A DNA stretch of 64,000 bases from Apiosordaria backusii (GCA_030549205.1 JAUKTV010000008.1:744001-808000); one strand, 5' to 3'; shown: positions 40,652-54,863, counted from the first letter of the stretch. Notes: generated by a model from the letters alone, not told the origin. Numbers and translations are program-made.

Positions 40652-43600
40652 AATGGTTCGAGATGGTGGGCTTGGATGGGGGGTGAGAGGAGGACAGAGG
40701 CTCCCTTATGTAGCAAGCCGCGAACTGATAATCTTGAGATTACTCTCTCAAGCCGGGATGCGCAAGAACAGCTTCACGGACAGGGCTGTGGGCAGTTTCC
40801 AGGATTTGTGGGGCAGTGAGTCCCGGTCATCCCCTGGCATGCTGGGCAGACCGGTAGCGAGTACCCTGCTCGGGCCCGGAGGTACTTGGGAGGCCCTCAA
40901 ACATACACGTAATTTGGCTGAGTCGGGATTCGAGGGCCAAGTCGCTCAGGCCACGAGGAAGGTACTGCGACCCCAAAAGCAGCACAAAGTTGCGGTGACG
41001 CAGCCACGGCTTGGCAGTAACTCAAGGTTGCCAGGTTCTCGATGCCCACCGCGAAATAATGAAACACAGCATCACGCCCAGGGACTCCCTGTCGTTAATA
41101 CCGCAACCCCTGCTTCAAGAAAAGCCACGGCTGCTGTACGTACCTTTCACTCCTTTTCGTTGCGCCAGCGTCTGAAATTTTTGCAATACGTATTGTGTAT
41201 TGCTGGGGAAATAACGCTGAATCAGAATAGCGGTCGACGGCAGCCCGACCGACGCATGTCGGCCGCTCCAAGGATACCCACCCGGCCGCTTCTCCGGCGA
41301 CTGTGTCGTCGTCAATCCGGCACTCCGTCTGAAGCGGTCAACAGTGTTCCCCCAGATGCCGGTGGTTGGGCATCGTTGCGCTGCGTTTGGGCGCATCGTC
41401 CCCGCTTCATAGTGTAGTCCCCTCACCACCAGACCTACACGGCCGGCAGCACTCATACGTGGAATTACATACAACCGTACATACTCTGATTCCCAGAAGT
41501 TGACGCTGCATTCGGCAGGAAAGCCGAGCCGCAGAACACGTTTTTCAGCGCGCAAACGGAAGCGCCCGCAGCACAGCGCACATCGCAGCGCATTGCCCAG
41601 CTCAAGACGCGTCTCCTCGATGTCCGAAAAGGGCGGCACACAGCGGAGGGGAAAGATCTGAAATTGAGGAATTGCAAATTTAGCACAGTGCCGCGCAGCC
41701 TGGACCTGCAACTCCCGTCCGGTCGAAGCCTCGTCTCCCTTCTGCTTGAGGCTCCACAGCCAATTTCACCGTGATTACCAAGAATCCTCAATGGCATTTG
41801 TTGGGAATTCTGCATTTGTGCGAGCAAAATTTCCCACACCAGGGCTTCTTTAGGGGGAGCGGGGCCCATGTCAGCGCATTTTTCAGGGGCCGTACGCCCT
41901 GAATGAGATTCGACTTTGTCGTCACCGTCACCTCCACGTTACTGTCACTGTCCAGAATCTGGCACACACACCCAGATTGGCTCAGGGGCTGGGCATCGAC
42001 AAACGCAGCAAATGGAAAAATTACGGTGTACGGGGTAGATTAGGAGAGACAAACGCAGCCTAGAGGCGGTGACAGATATCAAAGCAATCCCCGGCCTTTA
42101 CTATGCCCGTGGAAATTGACTTTGGGTCTATGTTTGAGAAGGAATTCCATCGGCGCAAAGAGCAAGCTCTGTTTCAGAAACAACCTTTGGAGCTGAGACA
42201 GTGGAGGCTGGATTTGCGACTTTCTGTCCACCGTCTGCTGTCGTTTTGCTTGTCCGTCATTCCGTCAGGGGAAAGTTGAGCAGCCGATGCAGGTCCAGGT
42301 CAGCTGGCCACCTCACTGCAACCCATCCTTTTCGAAGAATCTTCTCATCGCCCTCGCCATCACGGACCGATCCCTGCCGCTCTCGTATCCTCCAAATCGG
42401 TGTTGCAAAGCCTCATGACCACACCATCGCAGGTTGCTGGGTGGCTTTGCGGAAGCCATCCACTGCGCTCGTGGTCAACCAGCACCCGAGAGACGACAGG
42501 TCATTAAATCCTTTGTGCGCCGTGAGCTCTCGTGGCAGGTCGTTTTCTGATCAGTGATATGGAAGTCTGGGGAAATCCACTTCGCAACAGCCGACCATAC
42601 CTACCGAAATTGGATGGATCTGATGACAGGCGGCACTTCAGCGCACAAGCCCTTGCTCCGATCTTTCACCCACCGGGCTGAGAGAGGCTGAAAGAGAAGT
42701 GGATTTTGGGGTTTCTTTTCTTTTTTTTCCTCCACTCCGGTGAGGCCGATGAGGGGTCCCCAGTGACGATTGGCAACAACAACGAGCTGCGCAACATCAT
42801 GGAGATTTTCCACTTTCAGTCTTTCGTCCGTCTAATCCGTCCCAGCAGAATGGTCCTCTGAAGCGTAGCATCCAGCCTCGTCATCATTCAGCTCCTGACA
42901 CCAATCTGCCAATACGGAACCACCGTAATTACAGTACCAGTACGGTGGCGGAGCGGAACGGGAGAAAACGTCGGCTGTCCGCTCCGACGGTGGGCTCAAC
43001 CTTCACACCCTCTTCTTCTGCCAACCTAGGATATTCGTAGAGATGGTGTGGTGGCCATCATCAAAGCAGGCCCACCATTTCAAGGCCTGCCCTCTCTTAT
43101 CCAGGAACAGGAACAGGTTCCCATCGCGAAGTGTCGATTGGCCCGGTTGACATGAAGCCCCACGTTTTATCTAACAACAACATTGTTCCGACGCAAGGCT
43201 ATCATTTCTACGTCTATAACCCCGCACTTATACCCTCACGACATGCACACACTCACATTTGGAAACTAAAACAGGGTTGAATACATATGACTGAACTGAT
43301 GACACCGCATTTCCATCGGTGAGTGAGCCATTGAGCCAGCACTGTCGCCAGGCGCGGGGCAGACGTTTAGGCACTGGCTGTCAACCTAACACTCTCTTTC
43401 CTCTTTGGGCAATCCGATTCAACCCAACCCCGCCTTTTGGTTTTTGTGAGGCATTCACCAAGTCTCTGGTGCCATACCAGCACACCTAAGGCCCATATAC
43501 AGGGTATAATGACTCACATTCACACAGGGCATCGGATGTGTGTTGGCAACTGGGCAACGTTCGACTAGGATTCGGAGAGCCGGGATGTGTAAAAGGTAAG

Positions 43601-46600
43601 CAAGGAAATTCGGAGGATTCAATGACGACTTCTTTTTCTTGATACAGAGTAATGACAAGAATGAAAATTCTGACGGGAAATATGCGGCCGCCGCGGCACA
43701 GGGAAATCAACAATAAACAAAAACGTAAAACAAAGCGTGACCTCCGGCATGAGGAAGATTGTTTGTTTCAATATGCAACCTGCCGAAACCACCGACTTCC
43801 ATCACACTACGCATACGGGTAACGTGGTCTCAGTCTCAGTTTCCCTACACGAGGGGTACACACACACGCACTTCCACACCTCATGCAACTGCAATGTAAT
43901 GTAATGCAGAAACGGGCCCGAAGAAGGGTGTTTGGTGTTTCGTGACCTGCGAGATTGTCCGCTTTTGGGATATTGTACATGAGGAACACCATATCGACTT
44001 CGGTCTCGTTCAATGTGGCATTGATGGACAATCGTCGGCTGCAAAAGCGGCAGTATGTGCACGGGCGAAGAAACAGAAACACACCACTATACCCTGACCT
44101 ATGCTGGGAATTGCTTCAGCAGCCGCCGCTGTCCGCCCGCTATGACACTCAAGACTCAAGCGAGCGCTTATTTCAAGCATACTCGTGCTACTATAACATG
44201 GTCCGGAACAAAGCTGAACAGAACGGTAGCATTAACCGCGAGCCGCCGCCCTTTGAGAGTTGCGCGGCTAATTTGCTCTTCCATGTGTCTGTTCTCTCCT
44301 CGCCTCCGTTGTGCATACATGACATAGCACTGCAGCGCGCATCTCTCCGTATTTTTGGGACGGCGTAGCATCGTCAACAATGTGGGCGGGAGCTGAAGGC
44401 GGCGCAGCACTGCCGGGAAACATTCTTTCCAGCTTTTCCAGCCACCGCGATCTGTCAATCATCATTTTTGGGGAAACACAAGAAAAGGAGGGAACCGACA
44501 GCCTTCAACTTAGGTAATCTCTAAAACATCATGGACTTGAACAAAGTCAAAGACCACCAAGATAACCGAGGAGGAATTAGCCGCTGCACTGTTCTTATTT
44601 CGGACATATTTCTCGATAGCCTTGCGCACTAAATAACTGGAAAAGCAGCATATTACCATATGTCAGCATCATGAAGATTGATATAGCACCAGGTTCAACA
44701 CAACACAAACATTTTGATATTGAACAACATTCGGTATCCAATGAAACGCGAGTCCGAGATTCGGATCGCGGCCGCTCGGTAGATTGTTTCAATCAATTGT
44801 TAACACACTACTCAATCCTCAAGGTGTTTGTTTGCTTTTTGCCAGCAGAACATTGGGGGCTCTTACTGCTGCAAGTGATATATGATGGCGAGCTGATATG
44901 CTGTATCACTCTCACTCAGCAACCGCCATCTATCTCGTTGGCAACTTCTTCACATTGAACCTCGGTACTCGCCCTTATCTCAGTCCTCCATCTTCGTGTT
45001 CGTCTGCATTCCAGGTAGGTTGCATTGATGATCATCGCCGACCACCAAGGACTGATGACAAACTAAGTTCGAGATGGAGGGTATACCGCAGTAATACGGG
45101 CTGAAGTTCATCCCATCCAGGAACAACTCACCTTAGTGCTCACCTTCCTTTGGGCTTTCGGTGTAAGTCATGCGGCGCAGTTCAGGTACCGCCGGGCGTC
45201 ATCACCACAACCCGCCGTATATCCGTATGGGAATTATCCTTCTCACCCACCCATCATCATCGTGCCCTTCACCCACATCCCGTTCCCCTTGCCCCAGTGT
45301 GTGTGTGATGCCCGAGATCAAGGTCAGCAAAAAAAGAATGCCACAACAACCAACAAGCAACACTTTCCTAATACGGACATGTTTTTTTGGTGAGAAGAAT
45401 GTCTGTGCATTCTTTCGTGGAGAACTGGAGACCGAGACCGAAACGCCGCCGCCCCCCGATTGACCCAGCAGTTTGGGACGGAAGGGCTCAAACGTTTGTA
45501 AGATTGACCCCACATTTTACGGAACCCTTGCTCTCACCAACATCATTTCATCATTTCTCATCAGCATCTTGCTGTTGCGTTTTTCACCGGCCGCCTGCAT
45601 TCATTCACCGCAAGCAGACTTTCTTGCGTTTTACACGTCGCAGGGTAACAGCAGGAACATGATCATGCGTCACGCCGGAAAGTCAAGACGGATTGGCGAT
45701 AGGGCACGTGTGCGATCCCGTGGACAAGTTGTGTGACATTGGTGCCCCTCATCTCTATCAACGGCGGGGCCCCTCCCAAAACACCAACAATCTCTCCGAT
45801 GACGAATCCCGAGAAGAAATATGATATCTTTTTCTTTTGTTCTTGTTGCTTTTGTCGATCCGGCTGAGTCGGCTTTGGAAATCCTACGGTACTATTGCGT
45901 CTGCCCAATCCCACAACTCTGGGAGCTTGTTGCATATTTGCATTATCAAATTTGCGTCCGATTGGTGTCGGAGAATCCATCATCTGACCTCCTTCCCTCG
46001 CAGAGTTCCATCCACCCACAAGATAAAGCGTGTCTATTCTCGGCCTTGGTACCCCAACTTCTCCATAATGTCCCCAAAAGTCCGGAACGTCGGGCACAAA
46101 CGAGAGAAGCGATCTCTTCTGCAAGCAAGCGGTGAAGAAGTGGATTGGTTGACGATGAAGCCTACCTTTGTGATGCGCAGTGATGGTGAAACTGGGAAAA
46201 AATAACATGCAATTTGCCTCAACAGCGGTGACCGTTACAGAATTCCAAGAGGCATGAATTTGAAATCTGGCTTGACAAATACACACATTCCAAGGGTGGG
46301 GTTTGAAAGTTACTATTTCGGCGATACATTACACCACCAGGAAACCTGGCTGGCTTTCCCAGCCTTGTAAAATTACACACGGTCAAAACCGGGCAGCCAT
46401 CCCTTGACTTGCGCAAAAATACCAACCTGGAATCAAACACGCGCGCCAAGCCGAACCTGGAAACCTTCTAGAACATCTTCCGAACATCTGTCAATCAAAC
46501 AAAAATCTGTGGTGCCTATTTTCATTTCCTTTTTCCAACAACCCACCATTCCACTCCCCAACTGGGGGCTTCCCTTCCCATTCACATGCAAAACCCATCA

Positions 46601-49600
46601 ACACCACACAAACGGCATTCGTGATTTTTTTTTTGATGATATGAGCCTTTTTTTGTCTTTTCAACGTTAGCCGCCAAAAAGATGCGTTTGTTTTTTTCTC
46701 TCTTTCTTCACCGCTTGTCTGCGTCATATCACGAAAGCCGCCTCTCGCGCTCAAACTTCACGTCTTGGGAGTTCATTCCAGGCAGGCAGGTCCCTGTCTC
46801 ATTTGGTGTCGTATTTTCCCCCCTCGCCTTTTCGGATCCCGGCTACGGATAGTACCAGTATCAACCACCACCAGCAGTTGTCTGTGTGTTACAGGTTTAC
46901 GAAGTACACTACGATATCTCTTGAAATTGTTGAATGACATGATAGGACCTTCAACTGCCAGCCATCTTTATGGTGCTTGCCCTAATTTGGGTGGATTTAC
47001 AACAACGCTTGGTTTTGAACTGACACAACAACGTTACGCTACCCGTTAGTTTTCCTAGCCTTGTCTATCATTATTATCAACAAAAATGCAAAATGTCCGA
47101 AGACGGATGAAACGGATGGGGAATGAATGATGACGTTGCCCAGGCTCCTAACCCTAGCAAACAAGGGTTGTCGTTGATCTGGTGTCTGGGGCATGGGATG
47201 AAATTGAGAGAGTCTTCTCTGATGAACAACCTGGAATGCTTGATGTGAAATGCCGAGATGTCCGCGCCGGCAATTGTAATTATGATTTTTTTTTTTGCAT
47301 GCCATGTCCTTGGTTGTGTTGTTGGTTCGTTATCGTGTTCCAGGTTCCCTCGTCTCGGGAAGTTGCGAAACAAGGTCGAGATAACGAAAATCTGACAGGT
47401 CTGTTTTTCGGGTTTCCGCACGGATGATTTCCAGCAGGAAAATTGTGGCTGGCTATCTATGGAGTGTACCAGTGCCCAACAAACCACCACAACCAACAGC
47501 AACAACGGGTGCTTCGCCCGAGAGAGGTGTTGTGAGCATCTGCGAGAGTAGAAAAGAGGCGTCCAATACCTCCCGGATCTTATTCTTGTTTGGGGACACT
47601 AAACCAAGCTGTCGGGCCGTCTCTCTCTCATCATCAGCCCATGGCTTGAACGCCATGCCATGTAAGGCTACCTATCGAAGCCCAAGTTCCGTTGTCAGAC
47701 GTGCATATGATGGGATGGGATGGCGTTTGGACCTCGCATCCTTCGAGGTGGTTTCTTGGGATTGATTATGAATGGTCAGGACCAAGTACCAACATAGCCG
47801 AGAGAGAGCCAGCCCGCATGAAAAGGAAGCAAAAAGAACAGTGCAGTAGCCGGTTCTTCCAGGGCATCACATCACGTCTTGCTGCTTTGCTTTGTGTGCC
47901 CTTACCGTTGCAATCTGACATACGAACCGATTTCTGGGGACTCGGAGGATCCAGCAGGGCGGGGGGTTGATGTCACCAACAACGAACGCCCTTGACTTAT
48001 CTTTGGCCTTGCAAGGTGGTGCCTGGGATGAGATAGGTACGTGATGTATCGGTAGGCGAGTCGGGACGAAACAGTGAGGAGGCTTCGGATGTCGTGGCTG
48101 GTAATCCATCAGCATGAATCACCACTTTTGCGTTTGCCAGCTTGTTCGTCTCAAGTCTTGTCTCGTGGTGATGGAGTCGTTGGGGAGTTGACTCCAGCTC
48201 CATTCATCTCATCTGGGAAATCCCGAAGAGGCCTGAGGCCTGAACCCTGTGTGGATTTCAACCCCAGCTTTCCCATCTCAACCGAACCGAACGTTGCAGT
48301 TTCGCTTGTAAAAATAAAACACAAGCCAGCCCTGTTTCCTTTTCCGTATCACAAGGTGTATCATCGGTAAGGTTTTACGAAATGGAGACCCGGCAGTGCA
48401 GTTGCAGTTGCACAGTGCTTCGTGGTGACAGATTACGGTACCAGCGGTCAATTGTCTCAGCCTCCAAGATTGTAATTTTAATGTCTGGAATGACCGAAAA
48501 GGGTACACCGCTGTTCAGCCTGGCCGGCATACCGATGCCAGCTTTTTTTCGACGACGGAGATCGCGGCAGTCGCAGACATTTCGAGAAAGAAAGTTCGGC
48601 TCCGTAACCGTTGCCTGACGTGCTTGTCCTTGTGTTTAGCGTGTGGGTTGGTCGGGTGGTCCTTGCTTTGCGGGCAAAGTCGCAGCTCCGGAAATGAAGC
48701 GTGGGGTTTTTCTTCTTGACCGCCGCAACACTTTCATGCTCACGAGGGCACAAAACATGTGGATTTCATGCAACAGCGAGAGAAAATATGAAAAAATCAT
48801 GTCAAGGACTGCTCCTTGCTCGACAAGCTTGTTCTTCTTGATCAGCCGAGCCCGATGCTCGGTACCACTGCTCTGTAACCGATCCTGCTCACAAAGTCTC
48901 CATCACAGTTTTCAGCTGGGAATGGGTTGTTGTGCGGGATGGACATGGGATTGACACAGTGACTTAGGTGTGAACAACTGGGCACACGCAATTCCCGGCC
49001 CTTCGGCCCCAGCAGTTCGGGCTAGGTGCCGCCGTCCGGGCTTTGCTGACGCTGTCATATCGATCGGCGTCAGCGAACTCCGTTCCCGAAAAGAAAAAGA
49101 AAAAGCAAAACCACCTCATCTTTTCGGTCTTCTAACAATCGCAGCATCAGACTTGCGCAACTGGTTCATATCCTGAAACTTGACTGTTCAACTGACCCAA
49201 ATCAAGCCAAGCAGCCATCAGCCCTCTCACTCTCTCTCCAGCTTTCATCGAACAACTAAACAAACGCGCCGGTTATGTTTTTCTTTTTTTTTTTGCCTAG
49301 CATTTCTTTTCCTTTGTGCCGTGCCCCAGCTCTTGTGCTCTGGTTGTTGATGCGCCCCACGCGCTCTTCTCTTCCTAGGCCATCCGTCCGTGCTTTTGCC
49401 CAGTCCAGCCCCAGCCGCCCAAAAGGAGAAAGCGTCCAAGTCGCAGCGCCTGAGAGCAAACGCAAGAAAGAAAGAAACCCCTGCCACCCACGTGGTGGAA
49501 TGGCGCTGGCCCTGGCGATCGCTGCTGCATGAAGCCCCTTTTGGAATGGCTTCATCAATTTGCCTTCCCTCCCTTTCCTCCCTGCACTGCAGCCAGCTTG

Positions 49601-52001
49601 CGTTTGTTACGCACAAGCCACCTGTCGATTTCGAGGTTCTGAGTAGACAAGAGAGAGACGAAGGGTCTGGAACATTGTTTAAACAATTCCCGTAATCATC
49701 TCCTCCTGCATGCTGCATGTCTCCATCGTATGCAGAGTATGCCCGCGCGCCGCCGATGCATACCAATACCGAGAAACATTCATCGCCATGTTTCTTTTCC
49801 CTATCTCTCAAGAGTCTCTGTCTTGTTGATGAACATGTCTGTTCCCCCTGCTGAAATTTTCCCCCGTATTCACGATTACGAGTCTTCCAATCAAAATTCA
49901 TAGCGTTGGCCTGCCCCTGTTGATAAGCTAATCATCAAGCCCTGTCCCCTTGCCTAGTGCCCGCAAGAAAGGGGAAGATCACTGCTCCTCCAAGTGACAT
50001 CGTCGCCGTCATCATCACCACCACAAAACGCCTCCCCCAACGCGAACTCGATCTCCCTTCCCCCCCTTCCCCTACTAGTGATCCTATTTTGGGGTAAACC
50101 AGCAAGCCCCCATGTCGTCGAATGGGTTAGTGAAGGGAGGGAGGTTGCATTCATGCGGCCCACCACCACCACCACCTCTTGAAAACCAAAAAGTGAACTT
50201 GAACGCTGAAGCTAAACCAAAATCATGCGATTGCACGGACCTTTGCTTGGGGGACTAACTGGCTTGGCTGGTCTTGTCGATGTTTCCTATTCCCAAATTC
50301 ATCATATCATCCCTTTTTTGCGCCCGAAACCTCTCGGGGTCGGGTCGGCCTCGTATCTGCCGCTGGATGGATGGATGGGGTTCAACAAACTTGAAGCGAT
50401 GATGACCGAGACAATGACTGCACGCCCAGCACAGCAACAACAACCGAATACGTCGTCGGTAATTCTACCGAGATGGAGATGTTTGAGATGGATGGAAACC
50501 ACCTGTAACCTGTCCATCATGTCCCGTCCCCCAGTCGTGGGGGCGCAACGGGACGGAATGAGAGAGGCAGTATTGAACCCATAGCACGCACTAGAAATGA
50601 TATTGTATCCGTATGTAATGTATTCGTAACCGCAGAAATCATCAATCGGTGATCCACGGTTCAGCTTCATTAGTCGAAAAACTATTCCTGGAGTCACCCG
50701 CGCGCGTCTACATACCACGCGAAAATCATACTCCCAAGATACAATATCATAATGATGCTATAGCATATCCAGCTCATGCTGCCATGCGGCGTGGAATTGG
50801 CGCTGGTAAACAAGCGGTTGGCTACCGGAACAACCTGACATGTTTGTTTGTCCTTTCAACTTCAAACATTTCTCAAAGATCACCACTTCCACCCTTCCGT
50901 TTCTGGATAAAGGTTGCAACCAATTCACCCCCCTCCCTCGGCCCCCGCGGCCGCCTTGCATGGCCTGATAACAAGACCAAGTTGACGCCAAAACCTGATT
51001 CTTCCTTGGGGCGGCGGAGACAATAGCGCCGGCCTTCTTTTCCCTGGGGCGCAGTTCGGGAGATCTCGCGGATGAAATTCATCCGTTCAGTCTTGATTAC
51101 TTAGCTTATGAGGCCATCTTCAAATGCTAGCCCACTTGGTGGCTTATGCCCCGCAGATACGCAATGCAGACGAGGCTCCGATGATCCATTGTTTCGGTTT
51201 TCAGCCTTTAAGTGTAATCTTCGATGCTTTTGTCGTCATGTATTGCCTCTCACGTGCGGCGTAGAGAAGTGATCGTCATCGATGTCCAAGTCACACACAG
51301 TCAGCGTCTCGCAGGTGGATGTGATAGACTGTGATAAGGACTAGAGGCCAGGGCACCCAAGACTGGGGCCCCGCGATGGACGTACTGATAGACGATGCTT
51401 AGGTCAGAAACACCTTCCCTATTATTTGACGCCCACAGAAAGAGGCGTTGAGGTGCATGTTTCCCAGTGCCTGCCGGCAGCTGTGAGCAATTGCTTAACT
51501 GTGGCAACTGCCGTCATCCATTGTTTCACCTGCTGCTGTTGCTATTCGGTCATTCTGTCGTGATCGGCGTCTGCAAGTGACAGTATGCCGGGTTGGCCTC
51601 TGTTGGACAGACCAGGAAGGTAGAAGAGCATCATCCATGCCATCCAATTCCATCACGAAAGCCACAAGGCATGAATGAAAGGTCCAAAGGTTTTGGAGCC
51701 CGTATTCGTCGTTCTTGTGAACACCGCGCATCTGCATCCCAAGCGAAAGACCGAAATTGTTACTGCGGTGCGTCCCGGATGATCGTGTTTCAGGGGGGTT
51801 GAGTTGACAAAAGTTGAGACGTACTGCTCGACTTTTACTGACAACATCAAGCAGTTGTCCATCGAACCACTCATATGATGCCGTTCTCCGCCACTGTTGT
51901 GATATGTATGTGAATACCCCGCACCGATGTGGTGTCGGGTGGCCGGTCACCAGCATGCGGCCGGCCCGATCGAGGAGCATGGCGATGCTATGATGACCAT
52001 A
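40652..52001. other. Right part of the gene-poor stretch, about 11 kb without recognisable genes
   Basis: Many open frames of 60-250 codons occur on all strands, but none has family motifs, splice-consistent extension or coding-type third positions. Base composition is moderate and no AT-rich, RIP-like or transposon-like block is seen. Features are only short: T-rich runs, a GGAT repeat near 50364-50379 and CA/GT stretches. It may hold long promoters, non-coding RNAs or long UTRs; the sequence alone does not say. Confidence 0.5.
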
Positions 52002-53092
52002 TCACGACGCCATGATTGCATCCTCGTCCCCCGCACCAGCTTCATCAGGAAGCTGCGTAGAGGAGATCCAGTTCTCCATCATAGCCTGACCTCGAGGCCG
52101 ACCGGCCGCTTGAGACTTGCCGCCTGTCGGCATTGCTAAACCTCCACCCTTTCCGCCGCCCTCCCGCCGCTTGACGACGAGGCACAGCACGCGCCCATAG
52201 ATCGCGAAACCCTCGTACGAGATATCCATGGCCATCTTTTTCTTGTCATCAGGCCCATCTGTGTCCTGGGCGGCCGCTTTCTCCCGACGGCGCTTGGATG
52301 GGGGTGGCCTTCCAACTGCCGTGTCACTGTCATCATCATCATCCTCTCCGTCACCAATGAACAGCTGATCATCTGATGAGTCTGTATCAATCGTCTCAAC
52401 AACGTCAGGATCAACTTCGGAGGGAACCGCCGCTCCCTCGATTTCCCCGCTGGTTTGCCTGCGTCTCTTTGGTCTCCGGTTGGCAGGTGCCGAGTTTGTT
52501 GTTGTTTCATCTATCGCGGGGATATCGTCCAGGTTGATGGCATTCTGATCATCCTCCTCCTCGCGGATCAGTGTAACATCATCATCTCCACCAGCTGCCT
52601 CCTGAAGGATCTCGTCTCCATCAACATCGATGGGGGCGTCATGAGCCCCGCCCGTCAACTTTGAGGAATTGGACGTGAGCTTGGTCTGCACCTTGTCACG
52701 AAAGTGCTTTTTCTTGTGCAACAGCGAGTGCCTCGTGTCGGTTTCCGTCAGGAAGATCGACACCTCGAAGTCATCTGCTCTCAGTGGTCAGTATGATTGA
52801 AGTTTATACACTTGGTGAGGTCCGAGAACCCGGGGTAATGGTATGCTCTCTCACCTTGGACTACAACATCCTTGATGCTTCGCTTCTTGTTCTTCTTCTT
52901 CATGCGATCTCGCTCTTGCTCCTCGCGAAGTTTCGGCAAGACCAGGGGCCGGACGCTCTCAATAACTTTGGGAAGAATAGGGTCACGAGGGTTCAGGAGC
53001 CATGACTGTGTCAGTGCGGGGTTGTCCAGGTATATGCGGCACTCGAGAACCGAGTACTTGGTGATTCTGAGATATCTCCGTAACGGCGCCAT
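52002..53092 (-). CDS. Acidic, probably nuclear protein, 336 residues, not recognised
   Basis: Two exons, 53092-52855 and 52774-52002 (intron 80 nt); the join gives IKDVVVQDDFEVSIFLTETD. The N-terminal 120 residues look folded (RRYLRITKYSVLECRIYLDN, then DPILPKVIESVRPLVLPKLR and RHSLLHKKKHF). The middle is acidic and disordered, with two basic clusters (NRRPKRRRQ and PPPSKRRREK) that could be nuclear import signals. Acid-flanked hydrophobic patches (DDQLFIGDGEDD and APIDVDGD) resemble SUMO-interacting motifs. A conserved-looking C-terminal block MAMDISYEGFAIYGRVLCLV follows. I do not know the family. It lies just downstream of PIG-U on the same strand. Confidence 0.82.
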
Positions 53093-53455
53093 GGTCGTCA
53101 ACGTCGACACGGTAGCTCATGAAGCTGATGCTTGTAGAGTGTGATGAGTCGTAGGCACCAATGACATGTCATTGAAGAGCGGTAAGTCGTCCATGTGGGG
53201 CTGTGTCCTCAGCCTTGCAGGGAAGGCGCCATAGGGCTGCGATGACGTCGCCACAACCACTACCCGAGTATCGACACAAAGATAGCTAACGGTCAGAACT
53301 GAACACTAAGCATTTATAACCTGACTCATATATATCAAGGAAGGTATCTAATTGAATCGCTTGCGTTGGTGTAATATCATGGGATTGTAAGATCCATATG
53401 CTGCATGCTTTGATCATATTCATACAATATACACCTCGACCTTCTGTACCAATGC
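53093..53455. other. Promoter region of the acidic nuclear protein gene
   Basis: About 360 bases between two minus-strand genes, with an AT-rich middle near 53310-53440. No other feature is seen. Confidence 0.45.
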
Positions 53456-54863
53456 TCATATCTGTCTAATCTCTTTGCCAGCCATCTCGGGCCTCTCCAA
53501 CTCCCATTCATCTCTCAACACCGCAAACATGAGGTCGCAAACCAACAAGCTTAGCCCCAAACCCCAGACAAGAGTAATCGCATAGAAAAAGTTTGCATTT
53601 CCGCTGCCAGCGTAAATCCACAGATAATAGAATGCCGGCCCGAGAAAGGAGGCATACATGATAACCGCCGCAATAACAAAACTGTAGCGCATGAGTGGGA
53701 AGACGTGCCGGTATAGTGGCACCATAGCCAAGAATAGCGAGGTGTCGCTGATGCTTGGGTAAGGCTTGAAGATGGCGAAGATTCCAAGAAGCAATGTCAG
53801 AACCACCAGTGGTTGCCGTCGAATTCGTACCGAGAGGCCGCCGACGTAGCAGGAGAGGTGGAGCCAAAAGACGGCCAGGAAAAATGATCGGAAGGAGTCG
53901 AACATTTCGATAAAGAAATACCACCACAGGCCAACGTTAGGCGTCAAATCTGACAATGTGAGCTGTACACCATATGTCGAGGGGAGGAATTCCCAAGAGC
54001 CAGTGATGAGGTACGACATGCCAAACAAAAGCCCCAATACGCCAAAAACAACTGGGACGTGAGTCGCAGCAAAAGAGAGGATTGACTTTTTGGCTCGTTC
54101 GGGTCTTTGCCTGTCGAAGCACAACAGAAGAAGTGGCGGAAGTAGTAGTAATGGGTACATCGACAGATAGCTCGCAAAGGACAGCGCAACCATCGCACTG
54201 AAGGGTGCCCCGGAGACGGCCTTGGCGATGGCATGGAGAATCGCACAAGTGGTGAATACGCTCGTAGACCGTCCGAGACATGTTGCGATAGTAAAGGGGT
54301 TGAAAAGGAAGCTGCATTCAGTCAGCGTCTTTGCACAACTATCCAGCCCGAGTTCAGGGGTAAAGGGGGCTTACATGGCCGCAATGACGAAGCCACTCCA
54401 TCTCCTTTCGCGACGTGGGGACGAAAACAGGGCAGATGAGCCTGCCTCACCCGAGTCCGCAATTTTCCATAGCGCACCAGCACTCAGTAGGTCGATCGCG
54501 ATGTAAAGAAGGTAGGTGAAGATCGGGTAGCTCAAAGCGTTCGGAAGGAGAGAGAAGAGCAGAAGGAAAAGGGGCGCTTGGTGGTAGACACCACCATCGT
54601 ATGGAGACACATTGTGGTTGTAGAGAAAGAGGCCTTCTTGCACTGGAAACTAGTTAGCATTATTCCAGGCCACAAAGAAGCAAACAGCGACGCGACAGAT
54701 TGGACTTACAGCGCTTGAAGCTGGTGACTGGAGTTGAGACTTCGACGCGGCCCGTTAACAGATCCGGGAGATCAGGAAGAAGAGTAAAAATAGCAAGCCG
54801 TAGAACGGCGGCGCCAGCGTAGAGAGCCGCCGTCCTTCCCACGGTTACCTTGCCGCCATCCAT
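53456..54863 (-). CDS. PIG-U/Gab1 (CDC91) subunit of the GPI transamidase
   Basis: ER membrane subunit of the complex that attaches GPI anchors to proteins; it is thought to help recognise the GPI lipid. Three exons: 54863-54710, 54642-54375 and 54311-53456 (introns 67 and 63 nt), 425 residues. The joins give TSFKRLQEGLFLYNHNVSPY, followed by DGGVYHQAPLFLLLFS, the family signature. About eight or more hydrophobic segments follow. FLFNPFTIATCLGRST matches the conserved luminal block and FKPYPSISDTSLFLAMVPLY the conserved C-terminal block. Its start faces that of NOP7 across 375 bases. Confidence 0.94.

Noticed and set aside
40653..41417. 254-codon plus-strand frame in the gene-poor stretch
   Set aside because: Composition looks random and it overlaps the likely promoter of the small gene candidate.
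41115..41711. 198-codon minus-strand frame
   Set aside because: No motif and no coding bias; overlaps another random frame.
49245..49901. 218-codon minus-strand frame
   Set aside because: Random-looking, ends in a Lys-rich tail derived from a T run on the plus strand.
51495..51980. 161-codon minus-strand frame just downstream of the acidic nuclear protein gene
   Set aside because: No family motif, no splice-consistent extension; probably 3' flank.
36686..52001. Centromere or RIP-mutated transposon relic
   Set aside because: Base composition is moderate, there is no AT-rich block and no trace of transposase or reverse transcriptase frames.
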